From: Grifola frondosa
Taxonomy: Eukaryota > Basidiomycota > Agaricomycetes > Polyporales > Grifolaceae
Assembly (NCBI GenBank): GCA_001683735.1
Contig: LUGG01000032.1
Location: forward strand, 1 to 64,000
Length of the DNA stretch: 64,000 nt
Direction of reading: 5' to 3'
Shown one piece after another: positions 10,780 through 21,619 of this stretch (position 1 is the first letter of the stretch; the number at the start of each line of letters is the position of its first letter). The notes beneath the pieces are model-generated. The model made no database searches and was not told the DNA's origin. It saw only the letters and a list, made by a program, of their open reading frames with translations. A program made the position numbers and the translations under genes.

Positions 10780-11890
10780 ATTTCGGAGTTTTAGCTAATG
10801 CTCCGGAGTTTAGCTGCATACCCGGAGCTTAACTGTATACTCCGGAGCTTAACTGTATAATCAAAAGTTACTGTGAAGATATTATTTAATTGAATTTTAA
10901 CTCGGAGTTTAAGCTAATACTCTGAAGTTTAACTGCATAATCCAAAGTTACTCTCAAAATATCATTTATATTTCAAAGTTGAAGTTTACACTCCAAGCTT
11001 GAGCTAATAACCCAGAGTTTTAAGCTAATAATTCGGAGTTTAAGCTAGTACACCGGAGTTAAAGCTAGTACACCGGAGTTTACATTGCCCCCAGAGTTGA
11101 AGTAATGCTCCAAAATGAAACTGTGAACTCCGGAGTTGTAGCTAATTTCAAATTTTACCTGTGAAGTCCGAGGTTAAAGCTAATACACCGGAGTTCCACT
11201 CCACACTCCAAAGTTTGGCTAGTACCTCGGAGTTTGAGCTAATACTTTGAAATTTAGCTATAAACTCCGGAGTTAATACTAGTTAACCAGAGTTTAACTC
11301 CATACTTCAAAGTTGAGCTAATATTTCGGAGTTTTACTGTAAACTCCGAAGTTGGTGCTAGTACATCGGAGTTTAACTCCATACTCTGGAGTAAAAGTAG
11401 GCACCTCAAAGTATTCCGGAGTTGAAGTTAGTGCTTCAAATTTTAACTGAAAAGTCCGGAGTTAAAGATAGTTAATCGGAGTTCAACTCCACACTCCAAA
11501 GTTGAGCCAATACTCCGAAATTTGACTATGAACTCCGGAGTTGGAGCTAGGTCTTCAAATGTTAACTGAGAAGTCCGGAGTTAGAGCTAGTTAATCGGAG
11601 TTCAACTCCACACCTTAAAGTTGGACTAGTACCCTGGAGTTTGAGCTAATACTCCAAAATTTAGCTAGAAACTCTGGAGTTGAAGCTCGTTAACCGGAGT
11701 TTAATTCCGCATTCTGAAGTTGAGCTCATACTTCAAAATTTAACTGTGAACTCCGAAGTTGGAGCTAGCACATCGGAGTTTAACTTTGTTGAGCTAATAC
11801 TCCAAAGTTTAAGTAAATACTCCGGAGTTCAACTCCATACTTTGAAGTGTAAGTAGATGCTCCGGAGTTTGATTTCATACTCTGAAGTCC
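10780..11890. repeat. Degenerate CTCCGGAGTT tandem array, left arm of T
   Basis: About 1.1 kb of imperfect repeats, roughly 25-30 bp apart, built on CTCCGGAGTTnnAGCTAnTA. Many units carry the palindrome CTCCGGAG or a one-base variant. No coding potential. Confidence 0.8.
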
Positions 11891-12221
11891 GGATATGTCA
11901 CGGAAGCATACTGCTTTTGATAGTTTTAATTTCAGCCACCATATGTTTTATTTCTCATTGCTTCCTCAATTCTTGACAGATCATCTTCATCTTAGGCTCA
12001 TCTAAAAGTGCTTCTTTAGGAGAACTAGAATATGTACATAATTTGGTATGTTATTGGAATAAAAACATACTGTTTGAATATGATTGCCCAAAATGTTCTG
12101 CAATTGGAAGATGAATACTTGACCAATCAGGTGTTTGAGGGATGCCTTTGATGGTGGAATTTATCCAAATAAGGCGCATTTTACTCTGGAAAACTCCGAA
12201 CAGTAATCACATCGCAGTACA

Positions 12222-12939
12222 CCAAATAATCATGGATGGTACTAGCAACATTGATGTCCAAATATCTTTATGTGTATGTTCTCATTTTTTGTTATCTCTT
12301 TTGCATACATTCCCCACCACACATCCCAACATAGTCAGTAATTCATGCCTCATATATTTAGGGTAGTTGAAATTCTGCAATGAAATTACTCAATTATGAT
12401 ATTTGCTTTCTAGAAATCTTTGCAGCCACTGTCAAAATTTAATTAGATAGGAGAACATAGGGTGCATATATCCCAACAGGATTCAAATAAGATCAGATGA
12501 ATCCATGGAGAAATGGTTGAGATATGAAGAGATTACCTCCAGAGTATCCAATTGTGGCTAAGTGATCAGTACTACTATACTGAGCTCAAGTCACCTGCAT
12601 AGTGAATCAGGTGCAATTAAACTGATCTGTTAATTGCACCCTCAGTTTCTCATTGCTTTCTATGATTCTGGACTCACTTGAAAGCTGGAATATGTCTCTA
12701 TTTGGTTCTGTAATCTGATCCTTTATATGAGTTCATATACTAGTATAATTGTCTGATCTACCTGGGGAACTGATAAGCATTATTCTATGCCAGTTCCTCT
12801 CTGATAAGGGTGATTAAAGGCTTGATTAAAAGCCCTCATAAGCACAATACAGTTTAGAAGTGTGCTCAAAACTAGGTCCACATTTCATGGAAAAAAGGTG
12901 AAGAAATTGTTTTTATCACTTTTGAAAAACTGTTCTATG
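12222..12939. other. Loop of the palindrome (unpaired T centre)
   Basis: 718 nt, AT-rich, unique between the two arms. About 12530-12690 resembles 2635-2760. Short ORFs only; I see no gene. Confidence 0.7.
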
Positions 12940-13264
12940 TACTGCGATGTGATTACTGTTCGGAGTTTTCCAGAGTAAAATGCGCCTTATTTGGATAAAT
13001 TCCACCATCAAAGGCATCCCTCAAACACCTTGATTGGTCAAGTATTCATCTTCCAATTTGCAGAACATTTTGGGCAATCATATTCAAACAGTATGTTTTT
13101 ATTCCAATAACATACCAAATTATGTACATATTCTAGTTCTCCTAAAGAAGCACTTTTAGATGAGCCTAAGATGAAGATGATCTGTCAAGAATTGAGGAAG
13201 CAATGAGAAATAAAACATATGGTGGCTGAAATTAAAACATATCAAAAGCAGTATGCTTCCGTGA

Positions 13265-14400
13265 CATATCCGGACTTCAGAGTATGAAATCAAACTCCGG
13301 AGCATCTACTTACACTTCAAAGTATGGAGTTGAACTCCGGAGTATTTACTTAAACTTTGGAGTATTAGCTCAACAAAGTTAAACTCCGATGTGCTAGCTC
13401 CAACTTCGGAGTTCACAGTTAAATTTTGAAGTATGAGCTCAACTTCAGAATGCGGAATTAAACTCCGGTTAACGAGCTTCAACTCCAGAGTTTCTAGCTA
13501 AATTTTGGAGTATTAGCTCAAACTCCAGGGTACTAGTCCAACTTTAAGGTGTGGAGTTGAACTCCGATTAACTAGCTCTAACTCCGGACTTCTCAGTTAA
13601 CATTTGAAGACCTAGCTCCAACTCCGGAGTTCATAGTCAAATTTCGGAGTATTGGCTCAACTTTGGAGTGTGGAGTTGAACTCCGATTAACTATCTTTAA
13701 CTCCGGACTTTTCAGTTAAAATTTGAAGCACTAACTTCAACTCCGGAATACTTTGAGGTGCCTACTTTTACTCCAGAGTATGGAGTTAAACTCCGATGTA
13801 CTAGCACCAACTTCGGAGTTTACAGTAAAACTCCGAAATATTAGCTCAACTTTGAAGTATGGAGTTAAACTCTGGTTAACTAGTATTAACTCCGGAGTTT
13901 ATAGCTAAATTTCAAAGTATTAGCTCAAACTCCGAGGTACTAGCCAAACTTTGGAGTGTGGAGTGGAACTCCGGTGTATTAGCTTTAACCTCGGACTTCA
14001 CAGGTAAAATTTGAAATTAGCTACAACTCCGGAGTTCACAGTTTCATTTTGGAGCATTACTTCAACTCTGGGTGCAATGTAAACTCCGGTGTACTAGCTT
14101 AACTCCGGTGTACTAGCTTAAACTCCGAATTATTAGCTTAAACTCTGGGTTATTAGCTCAAGCTCTGGAGTGTAAACTTCAACTTTGAAATATAAATGAT
14201 ATTTTGAGAGTAACTTTGGATTATGCAGTTAAACTTCAGAGTATTAGCTTAAACTCCGAGTTAAAATTCAAAATATAAATAATATCTTCACAGTAACTTT
14301 GATTATACAGTTAAGCTCCGGAGTATACAGTTAAGCTCCGGAGTATGCAGCTAAACTCCGGAGCATTAGCTAAAACTCCGAAATATAGATTTGAATTTCC
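13265..14400. repeat. Degenerate AACTCCGGAG array, right arm of T
   Basis: This is the reverse complement of the array at 10780-11890, retained unit by unit with few differences. Confidence 0.8.
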
Positions 14401-14760
14401 CTCTGACTACAATATGATTACAGAATGTTTTTCGGAGTTCTGCTCCGTGGACCCTGCCTGCAATGTGCAGATCAAACTCCATTGCTGCAACTGGCCAGAC
14501 TGCTTCTTCAAAGTCTGGCCACTCCTTTGTAACAGAATTTTTCCCCGCAGGCTGGCCCATTAACCCCACATATTATGCTCGGATGAAAACTCTGGACAAT
14601 GTCTGGCTTGTCTGCTATCACAGTCAAAACTCCTGCTCCGGCTTTTCTGCAATCACAGAATTTTATCCAATCCCGGCCGGGACCGGCTGAGCTGTGAAAA
14701 CAGGGTTCTCGGACACAGGCTGGCTGTTGGTAACAGAAACATGTGACTGAAAGGTGTGCA

Positions 14761-16998
14761 TAGGGCTTCTGATTGCTGGGTTTTACTTCGTTTACAGGTC
14801 TTGCAAGTATCACAATACTTCTGAACATCTGAAGCCATGGATTTCCACCACACGTGGTCCTTCAAGAGGCCAAGCGTCTTGTAAGCTCCGAGGTGAGCCA
14901 ATAGCGAGTGACCATGTGAGATTATGATCTCGCGGATGCTGCGGGTGTCCCTGACAACGTTAGGTACGCACAGCAGCTTGCGGTGTTGTTCCTTGAGAAA
15001 TACTAACCCATCTTCAACCCAGAAGTTCTTAAACTGCTTCGGAGCTTCAAGAATTTTGCTGAAGAATGGGTCCACATTGTAGCTGCCTCTCAGCACAGCT
15101 GGTAAGTCTATTCCCTCTGTATTCTCAGATAGACATCCCAGAAACTGATTACTGAGGCTTGCAGCTGCTTCGGAGAGCTGAATATCCTCAGGGAGAGGAT
15201 GCCCGCCCTCCGGCTCCATGTGACGTGCATCATCTGGCGCTGGCACAGCCTTCTGGGCATTACTTGGTGACTCTGGTGAGTCATTAGCACATCATTAGCA
15301 ACTGATTGTGGTGTTTCCGCAGGACTCCCGCCCTCCTGTCGCTCTGCACGTGGTCCGTGCAAAACGACACGCTTTATCCGCTTCGCGAACTCCTTGGAGG
15401 TCTCCGGCCGCCCCGTCGATGTGTCAGGTAGCGTAGTGCGTAACCGCGTGCTGCGTCGAGCGGGCATAATGGCCTTGGCCTCGGAACCTGTCAAGATCGG
15501 CACGGATATCGCTTGCGCCTCCAGCGCGGCGAAGAACGCGTCACTGTCATCATGCACGGCATACTCGGATGCGGCGCGCACTGTGCCGGGACTATCATGC
15601 GCATAAATGTGCGACAGCGCATCTGCCAGGATGTTCTCCGCGCCAGGCAAGTATTCGATTTCAAAGTCGAATCCGGAGATGGTTTCTAACCACCGAGCCT
15701 GCCGCCCGACAGGTTCCGTTGCCGAAGCAAGTGCACAAGTCCGCGGTGGTCAGTGACCCAGGTAAAGTGGCACCCGAGTAATATGTCTCGGTGACGCAGC
15801 ATTGATTCGACGCCAGCTAACATCTCTATTTCATGCACAGGATAATTCATTTGTGCCGACGAGAGCTTAGCCGAGTAGAACGCAGCGATATGCCCAGAGC
15901 GAAAGTCCACGCCCTGCGTTACAATGCCGGCAACGCCGCCATGCGATCCGTCGGTCACCAGCCAGATGCAGGGTGCTATCGGAGCATAATCCAGCGGCTT
16001 GCGGTGATGCTCACGATGAGCATGCACCAGCTGCTTGATTTCGTCGAAGGCCCTTTGGTGCGTAAAGTCCCATTTATAGCTGGATTCGGACCCCGTCAAT
16101 GATGTCAATATTCCCATAGGAATGCGAACGGTTGCGATATCATCTGCGAGGTATCCGACTGAGCCCAAGAAACCACGCAACAGGTCCTTGTTGGTCGGGA
16201 CCTTCCAGTTCAAGACGGAGTCCACCTTATCGGGATCCATGCGGATGCCGCCATCATCAACAATGCATCCGAGCACCTTGAGCTCACGACACAGAAAGCG
16301 GAGCTTAGGTGCACTAAGGTAGAGTGTTTTCACCCTTCAAAATGTCCATCACTGTCTTACAGTGTTCGACATGCTCCGCCAATGTGTCTGAGTAGATGAC
16401 CACATCGTCAAGATATACGTCCATGAAGACGCCAATATGCGGCCCAAAAATATGATTCATCAATGACTGGTACGTAGCGACAGCATTGCAGTCACCCTGT
16501 TGCAATACCAGGCTAACCATATTTCCATCAGGAGTCATCATCGCCGTACGATCAACGTGGTCAGGATCCACACGTATCTGTTCGTACGCATCCTTCCCAT
16601 CAATGAGGGTGCAATATGGCTTCCGTGACAGTCGTCGCAAGATTCCCTCCATATCCGGAAGAGGTGATGTCTCCTTGATTGTGTTTGCGTTGCGCTCACG
16701 CAGGTCGCAGACCACACGAAGACGGTGTGGTATACCCTTCACGCCAGTTCCAGCTTTGTCAATAGCAACATCGGCGAGGTATTGCGTGCACTAGTCATAC
16801 GCCAGCGGCCCGAATGAAGGTAAGCATCTCGCTTTTCGATCCAGTCCCACGTAGCGCATCCGGGCACTTGGACGGCCACCAAGAATAAAGTTCTCAGGCT
16901 CCTTTAGTGGGATCGGTGATTGACCGCGCGCAGCAGTGGTAAAGGCGAGTTACTTGCCTCCATACATATGGGTTTAGCATACTCACGCAACAATCGTC
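14761..16998 (-). pseudogene. Y RT-RNase H-integrase start, frameshifted
   Basis: This is the counterpart of 8172-10405. RT is split near 16314-16333 by an extra base and the RNase H frame breaks near 15690-15710 (a missing G). The predicted protein is otherwise the same as the left copy, including YLDD and the RNase H motifs. The two breaks lie in short runs and may be assembly errors. Confidence 0.7.
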
Positions 16999-17067
16999 AT
17001 GCGGCTTCTAGCTGATCTTCGAAGAGATCAGCTGCATGTGACTCAAGTATCCGCACGCGCTTCCCTT

Positions 17068-17400
17068 CTATTGGGAGCGCCGCACTACGCCAACCACAAT
17101 GCTCGTCGGGTTTAAACCCAAGTGCGCATTGATGTTGGAACAGAACGGGGTCCCAAGGATTAGATCATAGTTGAGCAGATTGATGATATCGAAGTATCGG
17201 AGCTCACTAATGTCCTGATACTCCAGATCGGCTTTACAGCCATAATTAATCTTGGCACGGGAGCCTTGGACTGCAAGCTGCACAGGTAAGGCCTTTTCCA
17301 ACTCAAAGCTTTTAATCCCAAGCTGATGAGCCAACTTGGCAGACATAAAGTCTGACAGAGAACCTGAGTCGAGCAATGCATGTGCTGGCTGGTTATTCAC
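17068..17400 (-). pseudogene. Y protease, frame broken at its end
   Basis: This has the same ALLDSGS and LILGTPF motifs as 7767-8168. It differs from the left copy at the first residues (Gln-Pro-Ala instead of His-Ser) and loses the frame after the GTPF motif through small indels. Confidence 0.7.
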
Positions 17401-17404
17401 TCAT

Positions 17405-18002
17405 ACGACAACAACAATTGGCTCAGGAATGAGGCAACGGAAGTCACGAGGGGTCGCGGCATTGCGCTGAAGCGTGGGTAGCATTGGTACGTTGACCGCG
17501 TTCACCTCGATCATATCCGAGCTCACTGAGTGGGGTACAGGGAACAACTGCTTCAGCTCGCCCTCCAGATCGTTGACGGTGAACGGGGGTCAAGCAGCAC
17601 TTCGCGTGCACGGCGGAGGTACCAGCCAGGTAGGTCCATTGCATCACATTCAAGAATATGATTCGGACAGCTAACACTGGTGGCCAGATAATCGTCTTCG
17701 ATGATGACGCAGCCGGCATGCTGAAAACATGAGAACCGAGGATCCGTGCGGTCGGCCGACGGGAAGGGCAGGTGCTTGTTCAGCACGCCCTCCGCACCCG
17801 ATGCACAAACGTCGCCCATGCGCTCGCCGCCAGAGCCACAAGGTATGTCTTCTTCTGATACGTCATAAAGACTGGCTAACTCACTTCTCAGCCAAGACAC
17901 TGGGTCAAAGTCAGGATTGAGGAGGAGTTGTGACGGAACAGGTACGTCGTCTTCGAGATGAATATACATAATGATATGCTGAGCATCAGAGATGCGATAC
18001 AC
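17405..18002 (-). pseudogene. Y pol N-terminal linker region
   Basis: This is the counterpart of 7166-7770. It follows gag in the same frame after one TGA (18003-18005). It shares the frame slip at a C run with the left copy but keeps the C that the left copy lacks near 7712, and ends in the same second TGA before the protease. Confidence 0.6.
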
Positions 18003-20738
18003 TCAGATCACAGTCTCAGCATCATCATCACCATAGACATATGGCCCTTGCGACTGCAAGATCGCTGTCGCTCGGTCAGCATACACATCGCCCAAACGCC
18101 GACTGTAGTATGGCTCTGCCCGCAGCGCAAGCACTGCGCTGTGTAGCTCTCCGAGCACATCAAGCGAGTGGTCCGAGTCTTTCACCACCTTCGAAGCTTG
18201 GTTCTGAGTTCCATCTGTGTCCTCCGAGTCTGACGATGTGTCCGTAACGGACCGCAGGCTTGGCATGCTGTCTGTGTCCAAGCCACACTCAGGAGCGGGT
18301 GAGTTACTGTGATTTCTATCAGAGAAGAACTCAATATTATTAAATTCTATCTCTTCAATGGTCGCAGTGGATTCTGCGAGGCTGCGAAGACCCTCTGCAC
18401 TGTCAAGATTCAACTCGACATTGAACGTCGAGATCCCAGGTGGGCGATCTCGATTATTTGACTTTATGCGGTTGGCTGACGGGCAGTTGCAGGACATGTG
18501 TCCCGGCTCCTTGCATAGGAAACACTTGCCAGCGGCAAGCAGTTCCGACCGCTCCCTGTCCGACAATTTGGGCCTGTCGGGAGCAGTGCTAGGTCCACTG
18601 CCAGTCTGTCCTCGACCTGACTGACCCGGTATCTGACTCGTCCGCGGCACTCCAGATGCAGTCGTTGATGCACCAGCACGGGGACCTCGGTCAGATCCAC
18701 CACTGTGGAACGGACGATGTCGCTTGCTTGCGGAGTCTCGGTGAGCGGAAGTACCACTTTGGGATGGCGCTGACGAAGCACCACTGTGTTTAGGAGTTCT
18801 GCGATCAGCGCCTTCACTGGCGTCGAACGCTATCTCAGAGATCTCCGCTACCTCCTGAGTTTCCGCCCAGGAGGCAGTAGCAGGCGTCAGACGTGCCTTC
18901 CACAACTCAGCCTGGATGCGACCATTCAGGCCAAACCACAGCTTGCGAACCTTCATTTCTTCAGGTAGGAATCCCACCATCAAGAAGAGACCCTTCAGCT
19001 CATAGATGAACTCACGGACAGTATGTCCACCCTGTTTCGCATTGTCCAGTTTATCCTGCATCCGCTGACGGAAGTTTACAGGAAAACAATAGTTGAACAG
19101 TTCAATGAACAGTTGCCGAAGCGTCCAAGAATGAGGATCCTCCGATACGGTATTCACATAGAATTCGTACGCTTTCCCAGTTAAGAAGTGCGATACTGTG
19201 ACGGCGTGGCGGGAGGGTTTCAACCGGTAACCGTCGACATATTCCATTACTTCTTGTACAAATTTGTGGAATGACTGAACATCCACAGATCCATTATACG
19301 ATTTAGGCTCACGCGGCTTCAACACCGGTGTCTTGGACCACTGTCGCAAATGCGAACGGTGCCGCCCGCGATCCCGACGACCTCTGTCGGACCCATGTTC
19401 TGAGTCGGAAGGCGGGTCTGAGTCTGAGGGATCAGGATCACCATTTCCATGGGCTGCTAGCCCCTGGAATTGCAATCTGAGGTAGCTGCGGGGATCCACT
19501 TGTGTAGCAGGTCTCAGGGCAGCACTTCGTTGCACTGGTTCCTCGGCAGGTTCACACGAGGCTTGAGCACGTCGAATGGTGCTGTCCACAAGTGCTTCAG
19601 TGGGCCCGCTAGGTGCAGGAGGTGTGCCACTTCCCATCCTCATCATTTTCTTGGCTAACGCAGGAGCTCCGGAAACAAGTAGCGTCACAGGGGGACTCCC
19701 TGCCGCTGCTTGCATTCGTTGCTCGGCCTCCGCCGCGGGCGTCGTACAGGCGGACTGAAGCCGCAGCTGTGCAAGTTCACGTTGGAGCGCCTCCATTTGC
19801 CGGAGCAGAGATTCCGCCGTTGGGGCCGCAAGTGAATTGCCTGCAGCCGTATCACGGATGGTCTCAAGTGACTCAGGTGGCAAACTGGGTGAGTTAAGGC
19901 CAGAACTTTCGTCTTGGATAGAAGTAGCTGACGCTGGCACTGCGCTGCTTTCACGTGCCATGTGCCATATGTCCGACAGCACTGGTAGCCTGCTGCTGGG
20001 ACCCGGAAGTACGTTGTCGTGCCGTATGCGCCGCGTCGAGTAGGCTTCAAGCTCTCTTCGCTGCGCGTCCAGATCCAGCTCACTGGCAGCTATCCCGACA
20101 CCGCCCCAGTTGAGAGGGTCGACAGTCTTCCCTTTCTCACGTGGGGTGAATCGGGTGGTAGTGGGCGAGCTCCCGCTCACGCCCTCATCGCTGCTGACGT
20201 CCTTGTCAACAGTTCGTCCGCGCTCAACGGTGCTCGTTGCGGCAGGTCGCACTGCCTGAGCGGCGCGGTAGTGGGGCGGGACGTCCCGAATGGGCGTATC
20301 AAGGCTACGGGCGCGACGTTTGCGCCATACCTCCGTCCACATCCCCTCGTTATCATCTTCCTGCTCGAGAATCGCTCGAGAGGCCTCATCCGACGTCTCG
20401 GATGCTCCTGTAGTCTGAAAATACACAGAAGGAAATATATTTGGGTCATCTGTGTATTCCACTGATAACTCGCGAGTGTCGGGCTCGGAAACTAACCCCT
20501 CCGCCGATATAGGCTGTGGAGAAGGGCTTCGCGACACGGCCTGGCTGTAAGACCAGTCCGGTCGAACTCCCGAAGGAGAACTCACGCCTGAGGCGTCGAA
20601 CGACGGCGTCGTCAGGCTAGATAGGGTAGACATGTCAACAACACGGTTAGACGAACTACGAGACTCACGACTGCTTGCGACGGGTGTGACTGGAGCAGCG
20701 ACAGGCTGCACACGACCAGAGCGCAAGTTGTAAACCAT
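18003..20738 (-). CDS. gag: Y Gag protein, intact
   Basis: 911 codons with no interruption, the best-preserved gag in the window. Residues 1-400 are Ser/Pro/Glu-rich and probably disordered with a short helical segment (residues around MEALQRELAQLRLQ). About 450-640 is the capsid-like region (motifs such as VQSFHKFVQEVMEY and GGHTVREFIYELKGL). About 700-740 is Arg/Ser-rich, followed by a single C-X2-C-X4-H-X4-C zinc knuckle (CFLCKEPGHMSCNC) that would bind genomic RNA. The C-terminus is acidic and Ser-rich. The start matches the left copy's ATG just after the LTR leader. Gag would form the particle in which reverse transcription occurs. A single TGA separates it from the pol frame. Confidence 0.85.
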   Translation of the reverse strand: MVYNLRSGRVQPVAAPVTPVASSRESRSSSNRVVDMSTLSSLTTPSFDASGVSSPSGVRPDWSYSQAVSRSPSPQPISAEGLVSEPDTRELSVEYTDDPNIFPSVYFQTTGASETSDEASRAILEQEDDNEGMWTEVWRKRRARSLDTPIRDVPPHYRAAQAVRPAATSTVERGRTVDKDVSSDEGVSGSSPTTTRFTPREKGKTVDPLNWGGVGIAASELDLDAQRRELEAYSTRRIRHDNVLPGPSSRLPVLSDIWHMARESSAVPASATSIQDESSGLNSPSLPPESLETIRDTAAGNSLAAPTAESLLRQMEALQRELAQLRLQSACTTPAAEAEQRMQAAAGSPPVTLLVSGAPALAKKMMRMGSGTPPAPSGPTEALVDSTIRRAQASCEPAEEPVQRSAALRPATQVDPRSYLRLQFQGLAAHGNGDPDPSDSDPPSDSEHGSDRGRRDRGRHRSHLRQWSKTPVLKPREPKSYNGSVDVQSFHKFVQEVMEYVDGYRLKPSRHAVTVSHFLTGKAYEFYVNTVSEDPHSWTLRQLFIELFNYCFPVNFRQRMQDKLDNAKQGGHTVREFIYELKGLFLMVGFLPEEMKVRKLWFGLNGRIQAELWKARLTPATASWAETQEVAEISEIAFDASEGADRRTPKHSGASSAPSQSGTSAHRDSASKRHRPFHSGGSDRGPRAGASTTASGVPRTSQIPGQSGRGQTGSGPSTAPDRPKLSDRERSELLAAGKCFLCKEPGHMSCNCPSANRIKSNNRDRPPGISTFNVELNLDSAEGLRSLAESTATIEEIEFNNIEFFSDRNHSNSPAPECGLDTDSMPSLRSVTDTSSDSEDTDGTQNQASKVVKDSDHSLDVLGELHSAVLALRAEPYYSRRLGDVYADRATAILQSQGPYVYGDDDAETVI

Positions 20739-20882
20739 GGTTTTGAAGAGTTCGGAAGAGTCGATTTTTGTTCAAGAATAGTCTAGTTGCTGTACGGTAG
20801 CCCAAGTTGATCAGACTCGAGTGAAACCAAGAAGCAGCAGTGAATAGTAAAGCTAGTTAAATCTGCGGTTCTGTCAAAAAGA

Positions 20883-21172
20883 TGTAGCGCTCGCGATCCT
20901 TAAGAGGAAATCGGTGGCACCACAAAGGTAGGAGAGTGAGAATGCACGCAAGAGACAGGGATAATGGTTGGGTTAGCTACTCTAGGTATGCTGTCGTTAC
21001 ATGAGAAAAACCGGTTCTTATATAGCTGTAGGATAGTAAAATTTCTAGTAGTCACGAGACTAGGTGGAGCAGTCGGAAGAACATAGGAAATAAAAGATTA
21101 GTCAGTAAAAAGACAGAAGACGAATTAGGGAAGGTTAAGTCCAAAACGGGATGCAGCTCTATATCCGCTACA
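20883..21172 (-). repeat. 5' LTR of Y
   Basis: 290 bp, the reverse complement of the X LTR. The outer edge is at 21172. It shares three A states with the 5' LTR of X against G states in the 3' LTR of X. Confidence 0.9.
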
Positions 21173-21619
21173 TGATAGCACCCCGCATCTGGCTGGTGAC
21201 CGACGGATCGCATGGCGGCGTTGCCGGCGTTGTAACGCAGGGCGTGGACTTTCGCTCTGGGCATATCGCTGCGTTCTACTCGGCTAAGCTCTCGTCGGCA
21301 CAAATGAATTATCCTGTGCATGAAATAGAGATGTTAGCTGGCGTCGAATCAATGCTGCGTCACCGAGACATATTACTCGGGTGCCACTTTACCTGGGTCA
21401 CTGACCACCGCGGACTTGTGCACTTGCTTCGGCAACGGAACCTGTCGGGGCGGCAGGCTCGGTGGTTAGAAACCATCTCCGGATTCGACTTTGAAATCGA
21501 ATACTTGCCTGGCGCGGAGAACATCCTGGCGGATGCGCTGTCGCACATTTATGCGCATGATAGTCCCGGCACAGTGCGCGCCGCATCCGAGTATGCCGTG
21601 CATGATGACAGTGACGCGT
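21173..21619 (+). CDS. X RNase H, downstream remnant
   Basis: This is X's own RNase H, resuming right after Y's LTR at the DGSHGG motif and running through HEIEMLAGVE, DHRGLVHLL and the ADALSH end, up to Z at 21620. It has Arg and Val where both other copies have Cys and Ile. It is continuous with the integrase at 38569 once Z is removed. Confidence 0.8.

Larger units (their letters stand above)
10404..14760. mobile_element. Foldback element T with 1.8-kb inverted arms
   Basis: T interrupts the integrase sequence at CCCTATG on both sides (mirror images). Its ends read TGCACACCTTTCAGTCACATG and the reverse complement. Each arm is about 1.8 kb: a terminal 300 bp with an inner hairpin (10643-10672), a CTCCGGAG-rich degenerate tandem array, and an AT-rich inner part. 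The 718-nt loop holds no credible gene. No transposase is visible, so T is non-autonomous. The family is not recognised. A related end lies at 2160-2378. Confidence 0.7.
4001..21172. repeat. 17-kb palindrome (8.2-kb arms, 718-nt loop)
   Basis: 4001-12221 is the near-perfect reverse complement of 12940-21172. The arms start exactly at the outer ends of two LTRs, run through gag-pol and end inside T. The unpaired loop is about 12222-12939. The arms differ by scattered indels and by transitions concentrated in the gag part, so they are not a simple mirror artefact. Confidence 0.85.
14761..21172 (-). mobile_element. Second gypsy copy Y, inverted, truncated at 3' end
   Basis: Y is the same family as X. 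It reads leftward from its 5' LTR (20883-21172) through gag, protease, RT, RNase H and the start of integrase, and stops at CCCTATG next to T. Its integrase core and 3' LTR are absent. Its outer LTR edge abuts X's RNase H sequence at 21173, showing that Y landed in X's RNase H region. Confidence 0.8.

Noticed and set aside
10780..11890. CRISPR-like or microsatellite array
   Set aside because: Repeats are degenerate, spacers are not unique, the genome is eukaryotic, and the array is mirrored inside a transposon.
4001..21172. Palindrome as a pure sequencing artefact (missed-adapter type mirror)
   Set aside because: The arms differ by many transitions in gag and by unique edges, which a mirrored read would not show. 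A mis-assembly is still possible and is listed as a check.
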